Translations under genes and position numbers: made by a program
Shown here: one piece after another, positions 55,185 through 63,613 of the stretch
Layout of the letters: the number at the start of each line of letters is the position of its first letter
Position numbering within the stretch: position 1 is the stretch's first letter
Notes under the pieces: generated by a model
Database searches by the model: none
Told to the model about the DNA's origin: nothing
Seen by the model: the letters and a program-made list of their open reading frames with translations, nothing else
Origin: Mangrovicoccus ximenensis
GTDB lineage: Bacteria; Pseudomonadota; Alphaproteobacteria; Rhodobacterales; Rhodobacteraceae
Direction: 5' to 3'
Length of the DNA stretch: 64,000 bases
Assembly: GCF_003056725.1 (NCBI RefSeq)
Contig: NZ_QBKZ01000001.1
Location: 225,252 to 289,251, forward strand

Positions 55185-55990
55185 GCGGTTTCCCAGGCAG
55201 CGGCGCGGGCGAAGAGCCGGTCGAAATTGGCGGTGGTCGCGGCAGCGAACTCTTCCGGAGACAGGCCGAAGACCTCGGCGCCGACAGCGGCGGTCTTGGC
55301 GACATAGGCCGGTTCGTTGCGCTTGCCGCGATGCGGCGGCGGCGCCAGATAGGGGCTGTCGGTCTCGACGAGGATCCGCTCGAGCGGCGCCTTGGCGAAG
55401 ATCGCGCGCAGCTCCTTCGAGCGCGGGAAGGCGGCGATGCCCGACATGGACAGGTAGAAGCCCAGCTCCAGCGCGGCATCGGCCAGCGCCTCCGAGGACG
55501 AGAAGCAGTGCATCACGCAGTCATAGGCGCCCGCGCGGTGTTCCTCGGTCAGGATCCGCGCCATGTCCTCGTCGGCGTCGCGGGCATGGATGATCAGCGG
55601 CAACCCGGTGCGGCGGCAGGCCTCGATATGCAGGCGCAGGCTCTCCTGCTGCTTTCCGGCGCTCTCTGCAGTGTAGTGGTAGTCGAGCCCGGTCTCGCCG
55701 ATGCCGACGCATTTCGGGTGCTGCGCGACTTCGACCAGCTCCTCGACCGTGACCAGCGGCAGGTCGGCGACGCTCATCGGGTGGATGCCGTAGGCGAAGA
55801 ACACCTGGTCATAGCGCTCGGCGATGCCCGTCACCTTCGCCAGCCCGGCGGGCTTGGTGCAGATCGACACCATCCGGCCGATCCCGGCCTCGCCCGCGCG
55901 GGCGATCACCTCGTCCAGTTCGCCGTCGAAATCCGGGAAATCGAGATGGCAGTGGCTGTCGACAAGATGGGGGCGGGAGGGGGCAATCAT
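55181..55990 (-). CDS. TatD family metal-dependent hydrolase
   Basis: A 269-residue amidohydrolase-fold nuclease: LVDSHCHLDFPDF (HxH), AYGIHPMSV, GIGETGLDYHY, IIHARDADEDM, VMHCFSSS and LVETDSPYLAPPPHRGKRNEP. All metal ligands present. TatD enzymes have 3'-5' DNase activity. ATG 55990 shares a base with the stop of the holB fragment, and the downstream PhnP-like gene overlaps by 4 bp. Confidence 0.93.
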   Translation of the reverse strand: MIAPSRPHLVDSHCHLDFPDFDGELDEVIARAGEAGIGRMVSICTKPAGLAKVTGIAERYDQVFFAYGIHPMSVADLPLVTVEELVEVAQHPKCVGIGETGLDYHYTAESAGKQQESLRLHIEACRRTGLPLIIHARDADEDMARILTEEHRAGAYDCVMHCFSSSEALADAALELGFYLSMSGIAAFPRSKELRAIFAKAPLERILVETDSPYLAPPPHRGKRNEPAYVAKTAAVGAEVFGLSPEEFAAATTANFDRLFARAAAWETA

Positions 55991-56190
55991 TACACGGATC
56001 CAGTCTGGAAGAGCGCCTGGGACGCCGTTGCGTCGAGGGTGTGTACCATATCGAGGATGAGGCTCGCAGGGTCAAGGTTCACCGCCGTCCCGTGCGCCAT
56101 GCGCCCGGCGATGCGCGACTGCGCCCCCGCCCAGGCCTGCGCGGAGGCGTGGTCCGGCGACAGGCGGCAGAGCGCGGCCTGCATCTCGGG
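55990..56190 (-). pseudogene. holB: DNA polymerase III delta-prime (holB), C-terminal fragment
   Basis: The minus frame ending at 55990 gives ALCRLSPDHASAQAWAGAQS, then AHGTAVNLDPASLILDMVHT, typical of the last ~65 residues of alphaproteobacterial delta-prime subunits (..RHGRAVNLDPAALVLD..). The usual order tmk-holB-tatD explains its position. The ATPase and zinc domains are missing; homology ends near 56190. The gene is essential, so an intact copy must exist elsewhere or this join is artificial. Confidence 0.75.
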
Positions 56191-56194
56191 GGCC

Positions 56195-56363
56195 GCAGCA
56201 CGGCGGGCGCGGCGAGCGGCGCGAAGCTGCGGTACTGCGCCTGATAGGCGCTGCCATCCGCCGCTGCCTCGATGTTGCGCGCGCCGCGCGGCGCCGAGCA
56301 GGCGGACAGCGCCGCAACCATTGCTGCACCTGCACCTAATTGTCCGATAAGACTTTTCGCCAC
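56195..56363 (-). pseudogene. lipoprotein N-terminal fragment
   Basis: GTG 56363 starts VAKSLIGQLGAGAAMVAALS followed by ACSAPRGARNIEAAADGS and AYQAQYRSFAPLAAPAVL. A lipobox (L-S-A-C) is visible at the signal end. It stops abruptly where the holB fragment begins, on the same strand. In related genomes an rlpA-type lipoprotein and dacA precede tmk-holB, which would make this an rlpA start joined to holB by deletion, but that identity is an inference. Confidence 0.5.
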
Positions 56364-56569
56364 GTCCGGCCGCGCTCCTGCCCGTTTCCGGAGCAGGCTA
56401 TAGGCCACCGAGGGCAGCCGTCCATTCCCCCTTTGGCCGCCGCGGCAATCCGTTCGGATATATGGCTCTCCTGTTGCGCCGGTGCCCTGTCCCTGGGGGA
56501 CGCGGACCCGGCCGGCGCGCTGCGCTACACCCTTCCGGACACAGCCATTGCCGGAACGGAGCCATCGGG

Positions 56570-56890
56570 ATGATCCGCATCAAGACAAGGGAAGGCAGCT
56601 TTGCGCAGCATCTGGCCGCCTATTGCCTGTCGGGCATGGCGGCCAAGGCGTCGCGCCTCTTCGTCGTGGTCGCGGTGGCGCGCAGCATGGATGCCGGTGC
56701 CATCGGCCTCGCGGCGGCGGCCATCGCCGCGGCGGACATCCTCAAGGCGCTGACCGAGAACGGCATCGGCCAGAGGATCATCGCCGCGCCCGAAGACGAG
56801 CTCGAAGCCGCCTGCCGCACCGCGCGGCAGCTGTTCCGGCTCTGGTGCGGCGGGCTCTTCCTGCTGCAGCTCGCGGTGGCCGCGGCGATG
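56570..56890 (+). pseudogene. polysaccharide flippase (Wzx/PST type), N-terminal fragment
   Basis: ATG 56570 starts MIRIKTREGSFAQHLAAYCL, then MAAKASRLFVVVAVARSMDA, IGLAAAAIAAADILKALTEN, GIGQRIIAA and FRLWCGGLFLLQLAVAAAM. This is the first ~107 residues of an oligosaccharide flippase with its typical opening helices. Homology ends near 56890 and the rest (about 300 residues) is absent. Confidence 0.7.
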
Positions 56891-57360
56891 CGGCATCAGG
56901 CGGAACGTGCCCCCGGGCGGCGTGACGGCCGGGCTCGGTCCCCGCAGCACCTGTGTTGCCGTTTCCGCCGGGATCAGCGGCGCAGCCGCACGGGTGGCCA
57001 GCCCGTCGGGCAGACCGCTTTGCAGGATGGCGGCAAGCTGTCCCGCCGGGCGGTCATTCCGGAGCTGACCGGGCGGCAGGTCGCCGCCATCGATCATTGC
57101 GTTGCACTCCTCGATGGTCCCGGCATTTTCTTCCTTCCGGGTCCGCCCGGATCGCAGCTCCCAGCCCCTGTTCCGCGGCCTGCGGCAGGTTGATCCCCGG
57201 TGCCCGCGCCTCGTCGAGCGCGCCGCCGCCGAACGTCTTTCTGGCGGGGTTCCGCTGCGGCCGTGCCTTGTGTCTCTCCGTGTGAAGATGCCGCAAACCA
57301 TCCAGGTTCCTGGCTTTGCTGCCGGGCCTCGCGGCGCGGGCCGCTACCGGATGTTGCAAA
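56891..57360. other. gene-free interval before iolR
   Basis: No recognisable coding sequence on either strand. The right end carries the iolR promoter and operator. Confidence 0.45.
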
Positions 57361-57362
57361 CG

Positions 57363-57378
57363 TGGAATTTTTGTTCCA
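57363..57378. promoter_or_regulatory. IolR-type operator upstream of iolR
   Basis: TGGAATTTTTGTTCCA, i.e. GGAA-N6-TTCC, 40 bp before the iolR start. This is the motif reported for RpiR-type IolR of rhizobia (from memory), so autoregulation is likely. Confidence 0.7.
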
Positions 57379-57417
57379 AGTTTTTGGCTTGGCGGAGCGC
57401 GCAGCGAGGGAGCCGGG

Positions 57418-58248
57418 ATGGCCAGCGAAACAGGGGCGATGGCGCCACCGCAGAGCGTCGAGGAATTCCGGGAGCGGCTGCGTGAGCTCGGTCCGTCTCT
57501 CCCTCGGCGGATGCGCGACTGCGCCGCCTATCTCGAGGCGAATGCGGACCGTGTCGCGGTGTCAACCGTCGCGCAGCTGGCGGACGGCGCCGGGGTGGCG
57601 CCCTCGGCGATGATGCGTTTCTGCCAGGTTCTGGGATTTTCCGGATTTTCCGAGATGCAGCGGATGTTCCGCGAGGCCTACAATCCCGGCCTGCCGGATT
57701 ATTCCACCCGGCTGGAGCTGCTGCGCGAGGAGGGGCGGGACAGCCCTTCGGCGCTGTTGGCGGAATTCATAGACTCCGGGCGGAATTCTCTAGAAAACTT
57801 GGCGAACTCCATCGAGCCGGCGGCTCTGGAGGCGGCGGTGCGGGTGCTGGCCGGGGCAGGGGTGATCCATCTTGCCGGGCTGCGCCGCGCCTTTCCGGTG
57901 GCGGCCTATCTGGCCTATGCCTTCGAGAAGATGCAGATCCCGGCGATGCTGCATGACCAGACCGGGCGGCTGGACCATCGCCACGCCATGCGGCCGGGCG
58001 ATGCGCTGCTGGTCGTTACCTTCGCCCCCTATACGCCCGAAACCGTCGCCATGGCCGAAGCCGCCGCCGCCGCCGGCCTGCCGGTCGTGGCGATCACCGA
58101 CCGCACCGATGGCCCCTTCGCCCGGCCGGGCATGCTGCCGCTGCTGGTCTCCGAGGCGGATTTCGGGGCGTTCCGGGCGCTTTCCGCTACCATGTCGCTG
58201 GCGATTGCGCTGGCGGTTGCGGTCGGAACGCGGCGGAATGACGGCTGA
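57418..58248 (+). CDS. iolR: MurR/RpiR family regulator of inositol catabolism (IolR)
   Basis: A 276-residue protein. The N-terminal RpiR helix-turn-helix contains VAVSTVAQLADGAGVAPSAM and FCQVLGFSGFSEMQRMF. The C-terminal SIS domain (AVRVLAGAGVIHLAGLRRAF, GDALLVVTFAPYTPETVAMA) binds a phosphosugar. ATG 57418 follows GAGGGAG. Position directly before iolC-iolD-iolB and identical GGAA-N6-TTCC sites before both transcripts identify it as IolR, expected to repress until a phosphorylated inositol intermediate binds. Confidence 0.88.
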   Translation: MASETGAMAPPQSVEEFRERLRELGPSLPRRMRDCAAYLEANADRVAVSTVAQLADGAGVAPSAMMRFCQVLGFSGFSEMQRMFREAYNPGLPDYSTRLELLREEGRDSPSALLAEFIDSGRNSLENLANSIEPAALEAAVRVLAGAGVIHLAGLRRAFPVAAYLAYAFEKMQIPAMLHDQTGRLDHRHAMRPGDALLVVTFAPYTPETVAMAEAAAAAGLPVVAITDRTDGPFARPGMLPLLVSEADFGAFRALSATMSLAIALAVAVGTRRNDG

Positions 58249-58280
58249 GAATGGAATTTAGCAGTTGATTTTTTCCGAAA

Positions 58281-58298
58281 TGGAATGTTTATTCCATT
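58281..58298. promoter_or_regulatory. IolR-type operator upstream of iolC
   Basis: ATGGAATGTTTATTCCAT is a perfect palindrome at its arms (GGAA-TGTTTA-TTCC). Extra half-sites (GGAAT at 58252, TTCC at 58275) surround it. Confidence 0.75.
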
Positions 58299-58397
58299 TT
58301 GAGGAGGGGCCGCGCAGCGCGGTCCGGGGAGGACAGGATGCGGCGCCGGGCAGGAGGCCTGCCGCATCGCGGGCTCCCCCATGGAGCGAGGCATGAC

Positions 58398-60311
58398 ATG
58401 AAGACGCTGGATGTCATCACCATCGGCCGGAGTTCGGTCGATCTCTACGGAACGCAGATCGGCGGGCGCCTGGAAGACATGGGCTCCTTCGACAAGTATA
58501 TCGGCGGCTCGCCGACCAACATCGCCTGCGGCGCGTCGCGGCTGGGGCTGCGGACCGCGGTGATCACCAAGGTCGGCGACGAGCATATGGGCCGCTTCAT
58601 CCGCGAGCAGCTGGAGCGCGAGGGCGTCGACACCACGGGCGTCGTCACCGATCCCGAGCGGCTGACCGCGCTGGTGCTTCTGGGCATCCGCGACGAGGAC
58701 CAGTTCCCGCTGATCTTCTACCGCGAGAACTGCGCCGACATGGGGCTGGCCGCCGAGGACATCTCCGAGGAGTTCATCGCCTCGGCGCGCGCCGTGGTCG
58801 CCACCGGCACGCATCTGAGCCACCCGAAGGTCGAGGCGGCGACGCTGAAGGCGCTGGAACTGGCGCGCAAGCACGGTCTGAGGACTGCGCTCGACATCGA
58901 CTACCGTCCGAACCTCTGGGGCGTGGCCGGCCATGGCGACGGCGAGAGCCGCTTCGTCGAAAGTGCTGCGGTCACCGCCAAGTTGCAGTCGACGCTGCAT
59001 TTCTTCGACCTGATCGTCGGCACCGAGGAAGAGTTCCACATCGCCGGCGGATCCACCGACACGATCGAGGCGCTGAAGGCGGTCCGCAAGGTCTCGGGCG
59101 CGACGCTGGTCTGCAAGCGCGGCGCGCAGGGCGCCGTGGCGATCACCGGCGAAATCCCGGACAGCCTCGACGAGGGCGAGGCCGGTCCGGGCTTCCCGAT
59201 CGAGGTGTTCAACGTGCTGGGCGCGGGCGACGGCTTCTTCTCCGGCCTGCTCAAGGGCTGGATGGATGACGAGAGCTGGCCGGTCGCGCTGAAATACGCC
59301 AATGCCTGCGGCGCCTTCGCGGTCAGCCGCCATGGCTGCACCCCGGCCTATCCGTCGCTGAAGGAGCTGGAGTTCTTCCTCGGCCGCGGCATCGTCCGCC
59401 CGGATCTGCGCAACGACGCGGAGCTGGAGCAGGTCCACTGGGCGACCAACCGCAAGGGCGACTGGCCGACTGTGCGGACATTTGCCTTCGACCACCGGAT
59501 GCAGCTCGAGGAGATGGAGGGCTACACGCTGGCGAAGGGCGGCGCGTTCAAGGAGCTTTGCCTGAAGGCGGCGCTTCAGGTGCAGGGCGGGCGGCCCGGC
59601 TGCGGCATCCTCTGCGACAACCGCATCGGCCGCAAGGCGCTGCACGCGGCCTCGGGCTCCGGTCTCTGGATCGGCCGTCCGACCGAATTGCCGGGATCCC
59701 GCCCGATCGAATTCGAGCCCGAGCTCGGCCCGGATCTCGGCCAGTTCCGCGAATGGGCGCGGGAGAACGTGGTCAAGCTTCTGGTCTTCTGCCACCCGGA
59801 TGACGATGCGGCGACCCGCGCGCTGCAGGAGGAGCGGGTGCTCCGCCTCTTCACCGCCGCGCGCCGCAACAACCTGGAATTCCTTCTGGAAATCATCCCC
59901 TCCAAGGTCGGTCCGGTCGATGACATGACGACCGCCACGCTGATCCGGCAATTCTACGATCTCGGCGTCTATCCCGACTGGTGGAAGCTCGAGCCGCTGA
60001 AGACGCCCTCGGCCTGGGCCAATGCCGTCGCGGCGATCGAGGAGAACGACCCGCATACCCGCGGCATCGTGGTGCTGGGTCTCGATGCGCCCGAGGCCGA
60101 GCTGGCCGCCAGCTTCGAGGTTGCCGCCGGTTTCGACCTGGTGAAAGGCTTTGCCGTGGGGCGGACCATTTTCGGCGATGCCGCCCGCGCCTGGATGAAG
60201 GGCGCCATGACCGACGCGGCGGCCGTTGTCCAGATGGCGGAGCGCTATGCCCGGCTCTGCGAAGTCTGGGACGGCGCCCGTGCCAATGCAACGAAAGAGG
60301 CTGCGGAATGA
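58398..60311 (+). CDS. iolC: 5-dehydro-2-deoxygluconokinase with C-terminal DUF2090 aldolase-like domain (IolC)
   Basis: A 637-residue fusion. Residues 1-~330 are a PfkB-family kinase (IGGSPTNIACGASRLGLRTA, NVLGAGDGFFSGLLKGWM with the catalytic GAGD). Residues ~335-637 are the DUF2090 domain (FAFDHRMQLEEMEG, LEIIPSKVGPVDD, WWKLEP, GIVVLGLDAPEAEL), related to IolJ-type aldolases. The kinase phosphorylates 5-dehydro-2-deoxy-D-gluconate; the fused domain may cleave the product, saving a separate iolJ. ATG 58398 fits the family N-terminus MKTLDVITIGRSSVDLYG. iolD follows with overlap or close spacing. Confidence 0.93.
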   Translation: MKTLDVITIGRSSVDLYGTQIGGRLEDMGSFDKYIGGSPTNIACGASRLGLRTAVITKVGDEHMGRFIREQLEREGVDTTGVVTDPERLTALVLLGIRDEDQFPLIFYRENCADMGLAAEDISEEFIASARAVVATGTHLSHPKVEAATLKALELARKHGLRTALDIDYRPNLWGVAGHGDGESRFVESAAVTAKLQSTLHFFDLIVGTEEEFHIAGGSTDTIEALKAVRKVSGATLVCKRGAQGAVAITGEIPDSLDEGEAGPGFPIEVFNVLGAGDGFFSGLLKGWMDDESWPVALKYANACGAFAVSRHGCTPAYPSLKELEFFLGRGIVRPDLRNDAELEQVHWATNRKGDWPTVRTFAFDHRMQLEEMEGYTLAKGGAFKELCLKAALQVQGGRPGCGILCDNRIGRKALHAASGSGLWIGRPTELPGSRPIEFEPELGPDLGQFREWARENVVKLLVFCHPDDDAATRALQEERVLRLFTAARRNNLEFLLEIIPSKVGPVDDMTTATLIRQFYDLGVYPDWWKLEPLKTPSAWANAVAAIEENDPHTRGIVVLGLDAPEAELAASFEVAAGFDLVKGFAVGRTIFGDAARAWMKGAMTDAAAVVQMAERYARLCEVWDGARANATKEAAE

Positions 60312-60358
60312 GCCCGAAGGACATGACCGCGCCTGCGACGCGCGAGGGAGGAACGGAA

Positions 60359-62200
60359 ATGGGCCAGACGATCCGGCTGACCGCAGCCCAGGCGATGGTG
60401 CGCTGGCTGTCGGTACAGATGACCGAAGAGGGCGAGCGCTTCGTCGACGGTATCTGGGCGATCTTCGGCCATGGCAACGTGGCGGGGCTGGGCGAGGCGC
60501 TGCACGGTATCGGCGATGCCTTCCCGACCTGGCGCGGCCAGAACGAGCAGACCATGGCCCATGCCGCCATCGCCTATGCCAAGGCGAAGAAGCGGACCCG
60601 CGCGATGGCGGTGACCACCTCGATCGGGCCGGGCTCCACCAACTTGGTGACGGCCGCCGCGCTGGCGCATGTCAACCGGCTGCCGCTGCTGATCATCGCG
60701 GGCGACGTGTTTGCCAACCGCCGCCCCGATCCGGTGCTGCAGCAGGTCGAGGATTTCGACGACGGCACCGTGTCCGCGAATGACTGCCTGCGCCCGGTCA
60801 GCCGCTATTTCGACCGGATCACCCGGCCCGAGCATATCCTGAGCGCGCTGCCGCGGGCGCTGCGCGTCATGACCGACCCGGCGAATTGCGGTCCGGCGAC
60901 GCTGGCCTTCTGCCAGGACGTGCAGGCCGAGGCGTATGACTATCCGGCGGAGTTCTTCGCGCCGCGGGTCTGGCACATCCGCCGCCCGCAGCCCGATGCG
61001 CGCGAGCTGGACGAGGTCGCGGCGCTGATCCGTTCGGCGGAGAACCCGGTGATCATCGCCGGGGGCGGGGTGATCTATTCGCAGGCCGAGGCCGAGCTGG
61101 GGGCGTTCGCCACCCGCCACGGCATTCCGGTGGCCGAAACCCAGGCCGGGAAATCGGCGCTGGCGCAAAGCCATCCGATGAATTTCGGCGCCTCCGGCGT
61201 CGACGGCGCCGAAAGCGCCAATGCCGTGTCGGCCACCGCCGATCTGGTGATCGGCATCGGCACGCGGTTCCAGGATTTCACCACCGGTTCGCGGGCGCTG
61301 TTCCGCAATCCGGATGTCCGCTTCGTCAGCCTGAACATCCATGGCTACGATGCGGCCAAGCATGGCGCTGTCAGTCTCGTCGGCGATGCCAAGGTGACGC
61401 TCGGGCTCCTGTCCGGAGCGCTCGGGGACTACAAGGCGGCGGCCTTCGATCCGGCGGCGCGCGCGGCCTGGCTGGCCAAGGTCGACGACCATTGCCGCGA
61501 CCGCAAGCGGACCGGGGGAGAGCTGCCGATCGATGCCGAGGTGATCGGCGCGGTGCAGCGCACCGGCTCGGAGGCCACCGTCGCCATGTGTGCCGCGGGC
61601 ACGATGCCCGGCGCGCTGAAGCTGCTGTGGCAGCCCTCCCAGGGGGGCTATCACATGGAATACGGCTATTCCTGCATGGGCTACGAAGTGGCCGGCGCGA
61701 TGGGCATCAAGCTCGCCACGCCGGAGCGCGACGTGGTCTGCTTCGTCGGCGACGGCTCCTACATGATGGCCAATGCCGAGCTGGCGACGGCGGTGATGCG
61801 GCGCATCCCCTTCACCGTCGTGCTGACCGACAACCGTGGCTATGGCTGCATCAACCGGCTGCAGCAGGGCTGCGGCGGGGCGGAGTTCAACAACCTCTAC
61901 AAGGACTGCAACATCGAGCAGCAGCCCGAGATCGACTACGTCGCCCATGCCGCGTCGATGGGGGCGCATGCCGTCAAGGCGGCGGACATTGCCGACCTCG
62001 AGGCGAAGCTCGCCGAGGCGAAGGGCCGGGACATTCCCACGGTCATCGTGATCGAGACCGATCCGCGTCCGGGCCCCGGCGAGAATGGCGGCGGCGCCTG
62101 GTGGGACGTGGCGGTGCCGCAGGCGGGCGGTCCGGAGCGGCTGGAGCAGGCGCGCGGCAGCTATATCGAGAACGTGCTGAACCAGCGCGTGCTGAACTGA
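60359..62200 (+). CDS. iolD: 3D-(3,5/4)-trihydroxycyclohexane-1,2-dione hydrolase (IolD)
   Basis: A 613-residue thiamine-diphosphate enzyme that opens the diketone ring in myo-inositol degradation. The activating Glu lies in WRGQNEQTMAHAA. The ThDP-binding motif is CFVGDGSYMMANAELATAVM with N in TDNRGYGCINRL. I prefer ATG 60359 (MGQTIRLTAAQAMVRWL), which follows GAGGGAGG and matches other IolD starts. An in-frame ATG at 60308 overlaps the iolC stop (ATGA) and could add 17 residues. Confidence 0.95.
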   Translation: MGQTIRLTAAQAMVRWLSVQMTEEGERFVDGIWAIFGHGNVAGLGEALHGIGDAFPTWRGQNEQTMAHAAIAYAKAKKRTRAMAVTTSIGPGSTNLVTAAALAHVNRLPLLIIAGDVFANRRPDPVLQQVEDFDDGTVSANDCLRPVSRYFDRITRPEHILSALPRALRVMTDPANCGPATLAFCQDVQAEAYDYPAEFFAPRVWHIRRPQPDARELDEVAALIRSAENPVIIAGGGVIYSQAEAELGAFATRHGIPVAETQAGKSALAQSHPMNFGASGVDGAESANAVSATADLVIGIGTRFQDFTTGSRALFRNPDVRFVSLNIHGYDAAKHGAVSLVGDAKVTLGLLSGALGDYKAAAFDPAARAAWLAKVDDHCRDRKRTGGELPIDAEVIGAVQRTGSEATVAMCAAGTMPGALKLLWQPSQGGYHMEYGYSCMGYEVAGAMGIKLATPERDVVCFVGDGSYMMANAELATAVMRRIPFTVVLTDNRGYGCINRLQQGCGGAEFNNLYKDCNIEQQPEIDYVAHAASMGAHAVKAADIADLEAKLAEAKGRDIPTVIVIETDPRPGPGENGGGAWWDVAVPQAGGPERLEQARGSYIENVLNQRVLN

Positions 62201-62336
62201 CGGCAGGCGGGGAGGGGGCGTGCCCCCTCCCCGCGGCCCCTCCCCCGGGCGAGGCCCCGGCGCCTGCGGCCGGTTCCGGTCGGCCTGCGCCGAACCCATC
62301 CTTCCAACAGGTCACGCGACCGGCTAGTGATCCCCC

Positions 62337-62525
62337 ATGTTCGACCTCAACCATCCGTTCTTCCGCCCGCTGTGGCGGCGCGTCCTGGTCACCGGCTTCT
62401 GCCTTGGCTGGGCGGTGTTCGAAGCCGTCATGGGCAATGGGTTCTGGGCCGTCCTCACGGCCGGGATCGGGATCTATTGCGGCTACGGCTTCTTCGTGAC
62501 CTTCGATCCGAGAGACGACCCATGA
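62337..62525 (+). CDS. DUF3329-like small membrane protein
   Basis: A 62-residue protein with two hydrophobic segments (VLVTGFCLGWAVFEAVMG and WAVLTAGIGIYCGYGFFVTF) after a PFFRPLWRRV head. The family name is from memory. Its stop overlaps the iolB start (ATGA), so both are translated together, although no link to inositol is known. A weak ribosome-binding site precedes ATG 62337. Confidence 0.7.
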   Translation: MFDLNHPFFRPLWRRVLVTGFCLGWAVFEAVMGNGFWAVLTAGIGIYCGYGFFVTFDPRDDP

Positions 62526-63328
62526 GCGACCTTCTCTGCAAGCCCTTCGGCACCCATGGCAAGGTGCACCAGATCACCCCGGAAAGCGCCCGCTGGCGCT
62601 ATGTCGGCTTCTCCCTCTACAAGCTGCGCCCGGGCGAGACCGTGGGCGAAGCGACAGGCCCCAACGAGGTCATCCTCGTCATGGTCGAAGGCAGGGCCGC
62701 CTTCACCGGCGCGGGGAAGGACTGGGGCGTGCTCGGCGAGCGGATGAATGTCTTCGAAAAGACGCCGCCGCATTGCCTCTACATCCCGAACGGCCAGGAG
62801 TGGCAGGCCACCGCCGAGACCGGCTGCACCATCGCGGTCTGCGCGGCCCCCGGCATGGGCGGCCACGAAGCACGCCGGATCGGCCCGGACGGCATCACCC
62901 TGACGGAGCGCGGCAAGGGCACCAACACGCGCCACATCAACAACATCGCGATGGAGAACGAGGATTACTGCGACAGCCTGCTGGTGACCGAGGTCTTCAC
63001 CCCGGCGGGCCATTGGTCGAGCTATCCGAGCCACCGCCATGACGAGGACGACTTCCCCCGGATCACCTATCTGGAGGAGACCTACTACCACCGGATCAAT
63101 CCGGGCGACGGCTTCGGCATCCAGCGGGTCTATACCGAGGACGGCGCGCTCGACGAAACCATGGCGGTGGCGGACGGCGATGTCGTGCTGGTGCCGCGCG
63201 GCCACCATCCCTGCGGCGCGCCCTACGGGTTCGAGATGTACTATCTGAACGTCATGGCCGGGCCGCTCCGGAAATGGCGCTTCGTCGCGCATCCGGCGGT
63301 GGTGCCGATCATGGAGCGCGACGCCTGA
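62522..63328 (+). CDS. iolB: 5-deoxy-glucuronate isomerase (IolB)
   Basis: A 268-residue KduI/IolB-family bicupin. Metal motifs are visible in SYPSHRHDEDDFPRITYLEE (two His and Glu) and VLVPRGHHPCGAPYGFEMYY. It isomerises 5-deoxy-D-glucuronate, the IolD product, to 5-dehydro-2-deoxygluconate, the IolC substrate. Last recognisable gene of the operon here; iolE, iolG and iolA are not in the window. Confidence 0.94.
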   Translation: MSDLLCKPFGTHGKVHQITPESARWRYVGFSLYKLRPGETVGEATGPNEVILVMVEGRAAFTGAGKDWGVLGERMNVFEKTPPHCLYIPNGQEWQATAETGCTIAVCAAPGMGGHEARRIGPDGITLTERGKGTNTRHINNIAMENEDYCDSLLVTEVFTPAGHWSSYPSHRHDEDDFPRITYLEETYYHRINPGDGFGIQRVYTEDGALDETMAVADGDVVLVPRGHHPCGAPYGFEMYYLNVMAGPLRKWRFVAHPAVVPIMERDA

Positions 63329-63379
63329 GTCGCGGCCCGCGCTGCCGGGCGGCAAATCACCTCCGTGCAAGTCCCCGTC

Positions 63380-63406
63380 CCCGGCAGGCGCAAATCCGCC
63401 TGCCGG
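63380..63406. terminator. hairpin after iolB
   Basis: CCGGCAGGCG / CGCCTGCCGG with a short AT-rich loop, about 50 bp after the iolB stop. There is no T-run, so its role in termination is uncertain. Confidence 0.4.
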
Positions 63407-63613
63407 CGGGCGCGGGAGGCTTTCCGTTCATAAACAGCGCCTTCTTTTGCCGATATCCCGGGCCGACCACACCATATCGTGGCGAAGCGCCGCCCCCTGT
63501 GCCTATTTTGCGTCATTCCGATGGACCGGCGGGTGCAAATGCGCTACCGTTTCGGGAAAGCGCCGCATCAGACAGGCGCATCAGGCAGCACAAACACAGG
63601 CATCGGATCGGGC

